Shown here: piece after piece, positions 14,201-24,659 of the stretch
Numbering within the stretch: position 1 is the stretch's first letter
How the letters are laid out: each line of letters begins with the position of its first letter
Assembly (NCBI RefSeq): GCF_029227915.1
Contig: NC_079875.1
Coordinates: 7,192,001 to 7,256,000, forward strand
DNA: 64,000 nucleotides
Direction: 5' to 3'
Origin: Hydractinia symbiolongicarpus
Lineage: Eukaryota; Cnidaria; Hydrozoa; Anthoathecata; Hydractiniidae
Position numbers and translations under genes: made by a program
Notes under the pieces: generated by a model
The model's database searches: none
What the model was told of the DNA's origin: nothing
Seen by the model: the letters and a program-made list of their open reading frames with translations, nothing else

Positions 14201-16295
14201 TGTAAGTTAAAGTTTAAATGATTTTTATTTCTTTATTAAGCGGCGTGTGCCTGTTCATTGGAATATTTTTGTTGATTTAACTAAATTAATTGTTTAGCAG
14301 ACATAAAAAAAAACACTTTTCTGAATGAAATAAAACACACCTCCCTAATGTTGAAGGAAATAGTTTGGCTTAATAATTTCTTCGATGGTAAGTGATTAAA
14401 TACCCATTGTGGCTCACAGACAGGCAAGTTAGAGATAGAATCAATAGCTACATTATAGATGCATTTTGTGTAACAATTACATAACAAGACACCTTTTAAT
14501 ACTCAGGAAAAGACAGTTCACACGCTAAAAGGAGTAAACAAAACTTCTGGTCATCGGAAGGATGTCAAACAATTTCAGGAAAAACGAGTTCTGATTTTGC
14601 ACATTGCACGTGCAAAGAAAATTCCGCAGTTACATTAATTAGCCAACGCATGGTAAATCCAACGGACAAAAACATTACAAAACTCAGTGCAATAACATGG
14701 TTTGGAACTGGTATACTAATTCTGGCTTTAGTTGTGACAATTGTAGTTTCTTCTATATTTCGGTAAGCTTATTTTGCGTTACAATATATTAAGTAGATGG
14801 TGTTTTTTTTTTCGATTGACGATTTATCTTTTATTTTCTGTTAAACAAATGGGATTAGAAGGCAACTTATATAAAACAATTTCATCTTGTTAAGAAGATA
14901 TGAATCTTTTAGAATTGCTTATCATTTCTGTCGTGAAATTCTTTCAATAATCAAATAATTTGTTTATTGCGTTTCAGAAAATCCACAAAGTTGTTTTTGC
15001 CGTTTCTGTGCGTTTTATCTTCGTGGCTTTGCTTGGTTATAACCTTTGCCTTTGGTGTGGCAAAAACTGATTCAGAAAAGGAGTGTCGAATCGTTGCAGC
15101 AATTCTGCAGTTCTTCTTGATTTCGACATATTGTTGGAATTTGGTGTTTACTTATTTAATGCACAAATCTCCAGAAAATGAAAACGATATAAAAGTATTG
15201 GCAAAGGCAGTCACATTTGCTTTAGGTCAGTTGTGTTACATTTTAAGAAAGTCGAATATTCTTCCCAATGAAGAAACAAAAAGTTTTTTCTGTCAAAGAC
15301 CTTTAAAAGAATGAACACCTCTAATATTCTATTAATTTCACAATTTCTATTTCATAAACAGAATGGAAAGTTTTCTCCAAAAGCTTTATTATTATTTTTT
15401 TGTAACAATCATTCTGCATTTACAAATTTTATATTATTTTTTATAAATAATATGATCTGATTTTTTTCAGGAGTTCCAATCTTTGTAGTTTTGGTTACTG
15501 CAACAACAATCACAAATTCGTACGGAGGGAACCAGTTGTAAGCACATTTGTTTTGTTATTTCATATGTAGAAGTTCCTTCGTTTCAAAATTTAATGCATC
15601 CTGGTTCCTCCTTCAGCTACCTTTGGCCGCGCGAAACTCAATTAAATTAAGATTAGCAAAATATCGGCGTTGTTATTCAGACGCGGCCAGGTTGAACTAA
15701 ATGCTATTCGAAAATGATGCGTCTAATCTAGGCCTTTCTATGCTAAAATATATGCGCAATCAGTTCGCTTTATATAATAAAAAGTGAGATATTTATAATT
15801 AACGTTAAATACATTTATGTTATATTTTTTCACAGTTGCGTACCCTATGAAACGGCATTCTATGTTGGTGTTTTGGTCCCTGTTGTAATTTTATTCATTG
15901 TAAATTTGTACATGTTGATTTTGGATTATTATCACATGCCAAATGGTGTTTCTAACGCAAATCACGAAGACCAACAAGGGCAGCAAAAGAAATTTCAAGG
16001 CAATTCAAGTGATTTAATAAAGGCGTTGCTACTGTTGATGGTTATCAGTGTGGTCTTTGTAACAGCAATATGTTTAATTGAATACGTTTCTACAGTGATG
16101 GAAGTGATTTTTTTGGCAATCTGCATGATTTCGTTTGTTTTCATGGCTGTGTGTTTTATAGCTAACAAGATTTGTGGACGTTACAAGAACAACTTAGAGA
16201 TTAGGAAGACAGTTCGAAACGTGTCAAAAGACGAAAAAGAACAACGTGTAGGCATTCGCTTGTTATCACGGAACGAAAACGTTGATACAAACTAA
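1236..16295 (+). CDS. NIDO-VWD-EGF-GPS seven-transmembrane receptor (adhesion GPCR-like)
   Basis: Twenty-two exons join in one frame: 1236-1535, 1851-1949, 2068-2212, 2488-2699, 3198-3287, 3375-3692, 4548-4685, 5396-5581, 6089-6321, 6630-6826, 7289-7569, 8105-8345, 8742-8854, 9156-9380, 9702-9819, 10060-10091, 10756-10932, 13445-14003, 14507-14762, 14978-15225, 15471-15537, 15836-16295. Every junction is GT-AG with matching phase, giving 1564 residues plus stop. Visible order: NIDO (about 5-181), Cys-rich linker, VWD (389-573), EGF-like CxCxDGF module (785-812), Cys-rich region, GAIN-like segment (1036-1221), GPS (1230-1265), seven hydrophobic helices, short cytoplasmic tail. This suits a surface sensor for matrix or mucin-like partners. 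The signal-peptide exon is missing upstream. NIDO plus VWD is known from mucin-4 and tectorin relatives; joining it to a GPS-7TM module is unusual. The tail is basic and short. Domain calls are from motif reading, not a search. Confidence 0.85.
4548..6321 (+). other. VWD-domain exons of the receptor gene
   Basis: Three exons (4548-4685, 5396-5581, 6089-6321) encode a von Willebrand type D domain. The opening CTVTGDPYVTTFDRIWYAF matches the family start CxxxGDPHxxTFDG, with Tyr replacing the usual His. GLCGTYDGDSNNDM matches the conserved GLCGNYDGxxxxD calcium-binding loop, with Thr in place of Asn. VWD domains mediate polymerisation and surface adhesion in mucins, von Willebrand factor and SUSD2-like proteins. 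The following exons (6630-7569) carry a basic RRCRR stretch, then a KRR stretch and an acidic DEDDE patch, a plausible furin-type processing or flexible region. Confidence 0.75.
8105..10932 (+). other. EGF-like module and Cys-rich exons of the receptor
   Basis: Exon 8105-8345 ends with CVNDCNDNGVCKNGTCICFDG and TDCS, an EGF-like pattern (CxxxCxxxGxCxxxxCxCxxGF). The next exons (8742-8854, 9156-9380, 9702-9819, a 32-base micro-exon 10060-10091, and 10756-10932) keep the frame and code Cys-bearing, Asn-glycosylation-rich sequence. EGF followed by similar Cys-rich segments also occurs in VWDE-type proteins. The 10756-10932 exon begins the helical part that usually precedes a GAIN domain. Confidence 0.6.
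11141..11228 (+). repeat. Left arm of an inverted repeat in intron 17
   Basis: This stretch, with CAATAGACCTATTTCCATAT and TTAGTTATGAGCAAATTT, recurs in inverted orientation at about 13329-13425, close to the acceptor of the next exon. The two arms are diverged but clearly related over roughly 90 bp. They may be the ends of one 2.3 kb foldback-type insertion or two opposite copies of one MITE. Intron 17 (10933-13444) is by far the largest intron of this gene, consistent with transposon invasion. Confidence 0.55.
12305..12356. repeat. Perfect 24-bp-arm hairpin in intron 17
   Basis: Two exact 24-base inverted arms (CTACAAGATTAATTTTTAAG and onward) are separated by only 4 bases. This is near the middle of the intron insertion flanked by the larger inverted repeat. 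A perfect AT-rich snapback of this kind suggests a recent event, for example template-switch repair or a miniature foldback element. Confidence 0.85.
13329..13425 (-). repeat. Right arm of the intron-17 inverted repeat
   Basis: Inverted partner of 11141-11228, sharing the AAATTTGCTCATAACTAATC core and GGAAATAGGTCTATT-like end with substitutions. The interval between the arms has no coding potential that I can support. Confidence 0.55.
13445..16295 (+). other. GAIN/GPS and seven-helix exons of the receptor
   Basis: Exon 13445-14003 codes a GAIN-like region ending in CANW. Exon 14507-14762 carries FWSSEGC and HCTCKENS, the two halves of a GPS motif, then helix 1 (TWFGTGILILALVVTIVVS). Exons 14978-15225, 15471-15537 and 15836-16295 supply helices 2 to 7, for example LFLPFLCVLSSWLCLVITF and VEVIFLAICM-type segments. 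The family consensus at the cleavage site is His-Leu-Ser/Thr; here it reads Glu-Asn-Ser, so the His general base and the Leu are gone. Autoproteolysis is therefore doubtful. The 7TM bundle is compact, with short loops and a basic tail. Confidence 0.75.
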
Positions 16296-16442
16296 ATTTT
16301 ATTTTGGTCTTGAGAAAGCAAACGAATGATAAAAAGTCTGTTGGGCTGTTGTAAAGTGTTTCCTTATGCAGTGTTTAAAAACACGATTTTGTTCCATATA
16401 AACTTTTGTTGTTATAGAAATAATAGATCTTTATATTTGTCC

Positions 16443-16448
16443 AATAAA
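16443..16448 (+). terminator. AATAAA poly(A) signal of the receptor gene
   Basis: Canonical AATAAA about 150 bases after the receptor stop codon at 16295, the first such signal downstream on that strand. Confidence 0.5.
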
Positions 16449-17070
16449 CGTGGAGGATTTGATTAGTATCTGATATATCTTTCATCCAATATTATGCATA
16501 ACGCACACAATGTAGGAGAAATAAGCTTTCAGCAATAACATATACAGGTTACAACATTTTGCTTTATCAGAGAGTATCTTATGAAAAATCTGGACAGTGA
16601 TACCATAAATAATAATCATCATTGACGAATTTACACATTTTTATAGCAACAAAAGTTTATATGCCACAAAGTCGTATTTTAAATGCTAATACATCATTCG
16701 ACGAACATATTCCTTATGATGTCAAAGAAAAGCTACTCGTGAATAATCCTGTTTCGTCAAATATGAACAATTTTAAGTTTTAGACGATTTTGTAAAGAAT
16801 TTATTCCAATATGAAACTGTTCCAGTGAACGCTCCTGTTGCACAGTTTCTGATATAAGTATTTTAGTTTAACTAGTAAAGTTAAAGAATTAACGCCCTAC
16901 GATATTACTTAACACAGTAAGACCGTTATGATGCAGTAAAACATAGTTAAAAAATCCTGAATGCTGTAGTTATGACTTTGTAACTCCGTCGCACTTTGTA
17001 AACCCACCTTCTAAAACTTTTAATTCTCTGAAAAACACAAAAGAAAAAGCTGCTGAATTTGAAACTTTCC

Positions 17071-17885
17071 TCTCTATAATAATACAGAGATTGTGTGTGT
17101 CTGTGTGTCTGTAACAGGCGAAGTAGATGTGTTCATTTTCCTTTGATTAAGCCGAAAAAGTTATGTCTTAAATGTTAAATTTTGTCAATAACAATACTTT
17201 AACGTCAATCTCTTATAATAATGCAGAGACTGTGTCTAATATGTCTAATATGTTAAACTTTTTGACGTTAGGGTGCGACGAAAATAACACTACTTTAACG
17301 TCAATATCCTATATTAAATTAATGCAGCCATTACAGTGCACCTAAAATTTTGAGGCCAAATAACTTGGAAACGAGTTGGTGACGTCAATGTTATTTCACC
17401 GATTGGGTAACTAGGGACCACATGGGACCAATTTGGGTAATTTTTCAAACCTGGTTCCCCAAATCCGTTTCGGAATGAACGGGTTTATGATGTCATCAAA
17501 AAGCCTTTAAACCACAATATTTCCGTATTCGTTGGTCAAAAGTACATGATCCTATACATTTTCTTGATCAGCGTTTCAAGAGCTATAACATGAAGGCAAC
17601 GGGTACACAAATTTCGAAAAAATAATTTTCTGTACTTTTATTAGGGACTTTGCTGATGTCAGCAAAATTTTTAAACCCGTAAATCTCATTAACCATTCAT
17701 CAAAAGCACGTGATTACATACATTTTCTTGATCAGCGTTTTAAGGTCTACACAATAAAGGCAACGTAAAAACAAGGTTCTAATTTTTTTTGCAAATGAGT
17801 TACTGACGTCATCAAAATTCATATGATGCTTATTTTTCAATTTTATCCTGCCTCAGTGGATTTTTCCACGGGCTTTATCGACTAG
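17071..17885 (+). mobile_element. Non-autonomous Helitron-like element
   Basis: It begins TCTCTATAATAATACAGAGA, a typical Helitron 5' start, and ends with a GTGGATTTTTCCAC hairpin followed after 10 bases by CTAG and a T. No ORF is present. The inner part from about 17306 on is repeated in tandem at 17888-18440 and again near 63105-63550. The 5' end is less certain than the 3' end because the base before TC is C, not the expected A. Confidence 0.6.
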
Positions 17886-18440
17886 TATCCTATATTAAAT
17901 TAATGAAGCCATTACCGTGCATCTAAAACTTTGAGGCCAAATAACTTGGAAACGAGGTGGTGACGTCAATGGCTTTTCACCACGTGGATAATTAGGGACC
18001 ACCTAGGACAAATTTGGGTAAGTTTCACAAAGCTGGGTCCCCAAATCCGTTTAGGAATGGACGGGTTGATGACGTCACCAAAAAACCTTTAAATACTAAT
18101 ATTTATTCAACCGTTTGTTAAAAGTACATTACCTATACATTTTCCTGATCACCGTTCCAAGATCTATACGATAAAGGGAACAGGTATACAAATTTCTAAA
18201 AAACAAATTTCTGTTTTGACGGGGCCATTGCTGACTTCAGCAAAAATTTTAAACCCTTATCTCATTAACCGCTTATCAAAAGCACATGATCATATACATT
18301 TTCTTTATAAGCGCTTTAAACTCCACACAATAGAGGCAACGTAAAAACAAGATTCTAAAATTTTTTTAGTGGATGGGTTGCTGACCTTATCAATAATTTT
18401 ATCCTGCCTCAGTGGATTTTTCCACGGGCCTTATTGAATA
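17886..18440 (+). repeat. Tandem second copy of the Helitron-like unit
   Basis: Directly after the CTAG|T end of the preceding element, the sequence starts again at TATCCTATATTAAATTAATG and runs collinear with 17304-17885 with many substitutions and small indels. It ends in the same GTGGATTTTTCCAC hairpin and a decayed TAG terminus. Tandem 3' ends of this kind are known for rolling-circle transposons that insert into or read through their own ends. Confidence 0.65.
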
Positions 18441-20874
18441 GTAATACATATTAGAAAAAAAAAGATTAGTGTAAATCTTTTTTTTAAAACCTGAATTCCG
18501 GAAATATCAATTTTCTCATTTAGTTTCGGAGAAAGCAATTTTTTCTAAATTAAAAGAAAAAAAAGTCAACGAAAATTGATTCTCTTGTGGTATCAAACCT
18601 TTAACTGAAAATAGCAGTCCATTGTGAGTTGTATTGAATATACAATGGTCCAAGCATAACGACAGGACGGTAATACAACCTCCAAGCAATGACCAATCCT
18701 GGGCATAATATTTGGGATTTTTCTGTTTATAGCTTTTTCGCGAAATGGGGAAACAACTTCACTTGGACAGGGCTCTTCCGGTAAAGAGGAGGTAGGCCCA
18801 TTAGCCAACGTCAAAAATAGCTTTCCGCAATTTCCGTACTACGGAAAAGTTCTCTTCACAACCAGAAAAGTTCTGGAATACTATAGAAATGGCAAAAATT
18901 ACCAACCTTTAAGATTTTGGATAAAGCCAAACACCCAAACCATTATAATAATAATAAGTCCTCCGCTGTGAACATTAAGAAGTTCAGAAGTCGTGTAACT
19001 TAAATAGAAAATATTTTTCTTAATTTCTTGTGTTTACGATCCTTAATAATCCGCCCACTATCCCAATTTATTACCTTCAGAGTTAAAGTTTGATCATGAT
19101 GTATCCGCTAGGTTATTTGAAAAAAAGGTTTACAGAGTTATTTTTAATAAATTCATTTAACTTATAAGCCATAAAAGACTAGATATAAAAGAAGAAAACT
19201 TTCGATGAATGTTAGTGTCTTGTAAAGAAATTATGACTCTCTATTCAAATTCCTATTGTTAAGACAAAAAATGCGATAAAGGTGCGCCACTAGGCTCCAG
19301 CTCTTTTTGTGCGTTTCTCGCAAGACGACTAATTACCGATTCTTTCAGTATAGAATCGTAAAAGATTAAGAAAATAATCAGGTTTTCCACTGAATTCCTC
19401 CAATGTTAACTTGTTAAAAAGCTCTCAGGGATTTGCCCTCGCGTTTGTTTTTTCGAGAGAATCAGTTGGAGAAGAAGCTGGAAGGTCAAGCAGCCATATT
19501 TGTTGTTGTCGCATGTATAGTTTTTTTCAAGAAGTACAGAACAGAATATAAATCCGTCATAGATGGACGAAGGTAAGGCTTTATTTTTCACTTTAGTAAT
19601 AATCTTTTAGTTAAGGACGATGGCTAGGCAAAGTTTAAGGCCAAAACTGTGAATTTTCGGTGTTCATATAGTGTCCTTTTAAATATACTCGGAGTATTTT
19701 TCCACGTTTGTAAATAAAAATGGCGGTCTTGGAAAACTCATGACTTTAAAAACTTAAAAGCTTTTGTAAAAAAGCAAGTTGTGACTTGTTATCTTACTTA
19801 AAAATGTAACACAACAGTTTTAGCAATCTACTATGTTATTTCTATTCAGTTTCAGGAGCTGCTCTAAACATGTCATAGAGGGTATAGCTATAGCTCACTA
19901 TAGCTCCACGAGGCTAGGCATATAGAATTTATATCACAATTGCTTGCCAATGAAGGATTTCTTTGGAACTGTCAGTTCTGACTTGCCCGTGTTTAAACCA
20001 CATTCAAGTAATGTAAGCTCGGAACTCAATTGCTTTCATATCAGAAAATGGAAATATGCACTGAGAAATAATGACCAAAATTTTCACACACTTTTCATTT
20101 CAAACACACGTTTTACGAACTCCGTATAGAGGTAGAAATCCTTGATAAGCAATACAGCGTTAGTAAACCAGATCAGCATTACCAGCAACGTTGTATGGAA
20201 ATGTCGAATGACCATGTTTTTAACACAAGCATGTATGTGTATGCAATTCAAGCTACTGATTTTTAAAAAAATCCACAGGTCACAACAGATGAAAATGTTG
20301 ATTAACTGTTAAGTTACTTATCGATATACACTAGGCATGTTGAATTTTCTTTTGTATAACTTTCCGAGCAACTGCATAAGTTGTTTTAACGAGTCAAAAT
20401 TATGCTAACACGTGTAGTTAATTAGTAAGATTTTAACCTTGATTGGGCGAAATAACAATCGAAACAATTTCTTTGACACTATTGGTTCAGAGGAAACAAT
20501 CAAGCTTTCGGAACTTTGAATTTTCATGATTGTACCACCTGTTCTAGAGGTGCGTCTAGCATAAAGAGCCGTTGCGTTTCTTTCTCTTTGATTATATCTC
20601 TATGGTCTATCCACAATTTTATATATGCATAAAATACCCAATGCAATATATTTTTGCCAACTTTGTTCTGCTTGCCCGTGTGTAGCAATCACAACGCCCG
20701 ACAAACAGACAATTCCAGATTTTTGCGGCCATGACATGATGAGGAAAGAACGTGTAAAGTAGAGTCACAAAGGCCATTTTGATGTTGCAAATAGTGGTGT
20801 GTTCAGTGCTAGATTTGTAGGTCGCTGTTTGACTTTTTGTTTTTTAATACTTGTTTTCTGTATATTTTTACATA
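18441..20874. other. Gene-free stretch
   Basis: AT-rich intergenic DNA. Short open frames exist on both strands, but none has splice logic, a recognisable motif or coding-like composition. Confidence 0.5.
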
Positions 20875-21015
20875 TCTATATTATAATCCTCCTGTCCGTC
20901 CGTCCGTCCGTCTGTCACGCAAAATGGTAGCTTAGCTGTGCAGGTAGCGAGACGCACGCAATGCAGTATAAAAAGGGCGGGCGAACCCGTGGTTTTTCCA
21001 CGGGCTAACGACTAG
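20875..21015 (+). mobile_element. 141-bp mini-Helitron with canonical ends
   Basis: The 5' end is TCTATATTATAATCC preceded by A. The 3' end is a perfect 7-bp hairpin (CCCGTGG, TTTTT loop, CCACGGG), then CTAACGA, then CTAG followed by T. Insertion between A and T, a 5' TC and a 3' hairpin plus CTRR are the defining Helitron features. A short GTCC microsatellite (about 20892-20910) lies just inside the 5' end. There is no room for a protein, so it must rely on an autonomous partner. Confidence 0.75.
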
Positions 21016-22330
21016 TACATATATATTATTAAATCGACACTTTTCAGATTTTGGCTACGAACGTAGATTTTGAGGGAGCATCCTAAATCTTATACGAATA
21101 TGCAGTATTGTTTGCCTGCACTAAGGGCTGAGCCTAAATTTTTAAGCTTTAACGGAATCTTATTCCGCAAAATAAATTAAAATTGCCTGAATGTTTTTAT
21201 TATGACGAGGTAACAAGGTTTTGTAAACTTTGCTTTTATTTTCGCTAAAGTTGAAGTAAAGTTATCTTCTAAATAATATACACACCTGAAACACCATAAT
21301 GTTGTGTGCGCTTTACTCGATATACAACATATTTGATACCTGTACTAAAGCACTCACCTAAATGTGTGACACAGTTTGCAGCTCTTATTAGGCGCTCTAC
21401 AGGACGTTTAACGGCAGGTCACACAGTTATTTGTGGCTTCGCACCGCGTTGAGTGTGTTCACACTATTATTAATAAGTGAATACAATACAAAAACAATAC
21501 AAGTCCGATTTAAAATTTTAAAAAGTTTGTTTAGTCTACTTATATAGCATAAAAAAACTTTTACTAATATCACAAATATGTTTGAGAAAAAGGGCTCTGA
21601 CATAAGTAGAAATAAGAAAATTATAATATATTACTAAACATGACCAAAAATGATCACCTTCAATTTATGCACCATTGTACCCGATTACAATAACGTCGTC
21701 TAGTTAATTGTCACCTGTAATGTTTTTGGATTAAGATATTCTATAACTTTAGTAAATCTCAAAGGGTTAAACGTATTTAGTTCCAGGTATATTTAACTTC
21801 GCAATGAAGCTGGTAACAGGTCAAATTCCCTTATTGTATTGACAATTTATGGGACACCGGGATGTTAGAATTCTGTAAAAAAGCGCGATTGAAAGCGAAT
21901 TTATGTTTTTATTCGTCGTGCTGGATTTTCATGTAGCTTTGCCTTCCTTTGCCTACCTCATACAAATAACTTTTTTGCAACAAATTATTTTTTTATCTGT
22001 ATTTTTATAAAACACCTTTTGCTTCTTTATCATTGATACTGCCATAGACTACTTCACTAATGGTAAACGACGTATACGAAACTTTTCATGCCATTTGAAC
22101 TCTGAGTTGGTAATTTTTCAAAAAAAAAAAAAAAAAATCTGAACTAGAAGTAGTAGCAGCGTTCTTTGTATAAGTATAGATTATCACAAAAATTTAAATT
22201 TGAAATTTTAACCAATCCAAATTAAGACCATTATGTTCCTAACGTTTAAGCTTCTTGATTTACTTACGTTAAACAGAAACCAACCATAAAGATTCATTTT
22301 AGGAACTGCTTTTCAGAGAAGGAAAAGTAG
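21016..22330. other. Gene-free stretch
   Basis: AT-rich intergenic DNA with one long A run near 22121. I see no gene or clear element. Confidence 0.5.
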
Positions 22331-23280
22331 TTGCGGTAATTCTTATTAATTGATTTGTGGTGAACCTCTGTGGCAATCATACTAATCATGTCCAATCACA
22401 TCATTATTAGGCAACGTCCAATCACATCGTTCTTAAGCTACGGCCAATAGCAGAATTTAAAATAGTAAAATTTAATTTGTTCATATTATCTATATATAGC
22501 CCTTTTAATTCAAAACGGAACAATTTTTTAAATGAAACAGTTTTTAATTGGATTTATCGTCTTTTCAACAAGCAGCACAGCAACGATTAAATAAAATATA
22601 AAGACCTTGCACTCTTACAGGTTTTTGGAATTTCAGCTATTCGTCATCGTACCATATGGAATAAAATTAAAAGGCAAAATACAAAAAAGAAAAGATTTCA
22701 GCAATCGCGCTCAAAAACAGTTATAATGTGTCCAATTATCGTAATTCTGATTAATTGATTTGTGGTGAGTTGCTGCAGCAATCATTACCATTACATTACC
22801 ATTCGCTACACCCAATAACAGAAACTAACACGATAGAAGTAATTAGTTTGTTCATACTTGTCTGTACATAACATTTTTGTTCAAACGGGAACATTTTTTT
22901 GGATGTCACAATTTCCAATTTTATCTTTTCACTAGCACCAATCGGGTAGGATACGCATGCACCTGATAACACAGAATACCAAGATGACTCCACCCACTAA
23001 ATTTTATTTCTCGAATAGTGTCCTAAGTCTTGAAGAGATTACGCAGACAATAAGGCTCTTATTCTCGTTTGAACAGAGTGAATAAGAAATTGATACATCT
23101 TAACCTAACCACTTCACGATCTAAACAAATTATTGCATCCCTTTTCTTACAGAGATTTATAGGAGAAATTTATAGAGAAATGTTTCTGTGTGACATATTT
23201 TGTAAATACATGTATTACCAAGAGCATCATTGCTACAAAAAATCACCAATTTGTTGCGTTCTTAAGAATTAATTTTCTCC
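22331..23280. repeat. Interspersed repeat family R1, two units
   Basis: Two related units begin at about 22333 and 22737 with GGTAATTCT-ATTAATTGATTTGTGG-like sequence, share CCAATAACAG/CAATAGCAGAA and TTTGTTCATA blocks, and end around CATCTTAACCTAA. The same family, again as two units, occurs at 29690-30230. No ORF is shared, so this looks like a non-coding MITE or SINE-like repeat. Its ends are not resolved. Confidence 0.6.
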
Positions 23281-23896
23281 TAATAAATATGACTATTTCC
23301 AACTTCAATATTTAGGAATTAAACTAACTTTGTAAACCAATTTCATCACATCGTAGCTACGTTCCTAATAACGCTTAAAAAATATTGAAAATTGAAAGAT
23401 GAATATTTCAATTTATTTTAACTTATTTTAATTTAACCAACACGGCCTATATTTCTAAGATAATAAATGACTTGTCCATTATATTTTGCCTTTTATTTAA
23501 CTCTAAAATTCGACGGATTCAATTTTACGTAACCAAGGTTTGCGGGAATTTTAGCATAAGGAGAATAATAGCGGAATCTAAAAATTACATTGAAACCTTT
23601 TCTAAAGAATCCTTTTTCTCAATAAGGTATGTAAATGTTTTTTACTCTTAGCTAAAAAATCAAATAACGGAATTAATCTGAATGCATTTAGAGGGCTACG
23701 TACATATACCCTTTCGCATCCTATACTCACGAACCAATCTTATTTAAATAGCCCTTTAACAAAGGTCAATTCAATGCTTGTTATATTTAAAACCCCTGTG
23801 TACAAAATAACTATCCTAATAATTACCAATCAGTCAATTTGCATAACTTGAGTGAGTTGGGAAAATTGAAACATCATCATCATCATCATTCTCGGC

Positions 23897-24526
23897 TTAA
23901 CGTCCGTTTTCCATGCTAGGATGGGTTGGACGGGGTATATTAATGACCCTCTTCCAATCTGATCTAGACTGTGTTATATCTAAACTCAACTTCCTCTGTA
24001 TCAAGTCTGTCCTTATAACCTCCTGCCAAGTCTTTCTCGGTCTTCCTCCGGGCTTTGCCCTAGGAACTATCAAGTCTCTACACTTTCTTACCCAATTATC
24101 CTCCTCCATTCTTTCTAAGTGCCCCAGCCAGTTCAATCTTCTTATCTGGATAACATCTTTAATTCTACGGAGACTTAGCCTGCTTCTTAGCTCATCTGAA
24201 CTATTTCTGTCTCTCAGACTGGCGTTACACATCCACCTAACCATTCTCATATTATTCCTTTCTAAGCGGTCAAGATCTTCCTGCTTCACTGCCCATGTCT
24301 CACTACCGTACAACATAACACTTCTTACACAGGCCTCATACAACCTACCTTTTACCTCAATTGACAGGACTCTGCTAGTCAACAAAGGAAGTAACTCTCT
24401 GAACTTCTTCCAAGCAGGACCTATCCTGCAAGTAACACTTCTTCCAACACCCCCTTCACTGCCCAACATATCACCTAAGTAACAGAAGTTCTCAACTATC
24501 TCTAACGAGCCACTGTTGTACATCAT
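23897..24526 (-). pseudogene. LINE C-terminal domain fragment
   Basis: A 209-codon frame with FCYLGDMLGSEGG, RLYEACVRSVMLYGSETW, RRIKDVIQIRRLNWLGHLERM and KPGGRPRKTWQEV. These blocks are the conserved region after the RT thumb in RTE-type LINEs of many animals. It ends near the CAT/ATG trinucleotide tail. The upstream frame is disrupted, so it is part of the same dead insertion. Confidence 0.85.
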
Positions 24527-24659
24527 TAAAGCTGGAAATACTTCATTCTCTATAATCTCACCTTTGCAACGCTTGCATACAAACTGTATGCCAGCTCTTA
24601 ACCTTCCACTAATACTACTACACTTCTTATGTACCCAATGCTTGCAAGTCTGACAAAAA

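Noticed and set aside
23913-24482. 189-codon plus-strand frame
   Set aside because: Antisense shadow of the LINE C-terminal domain.
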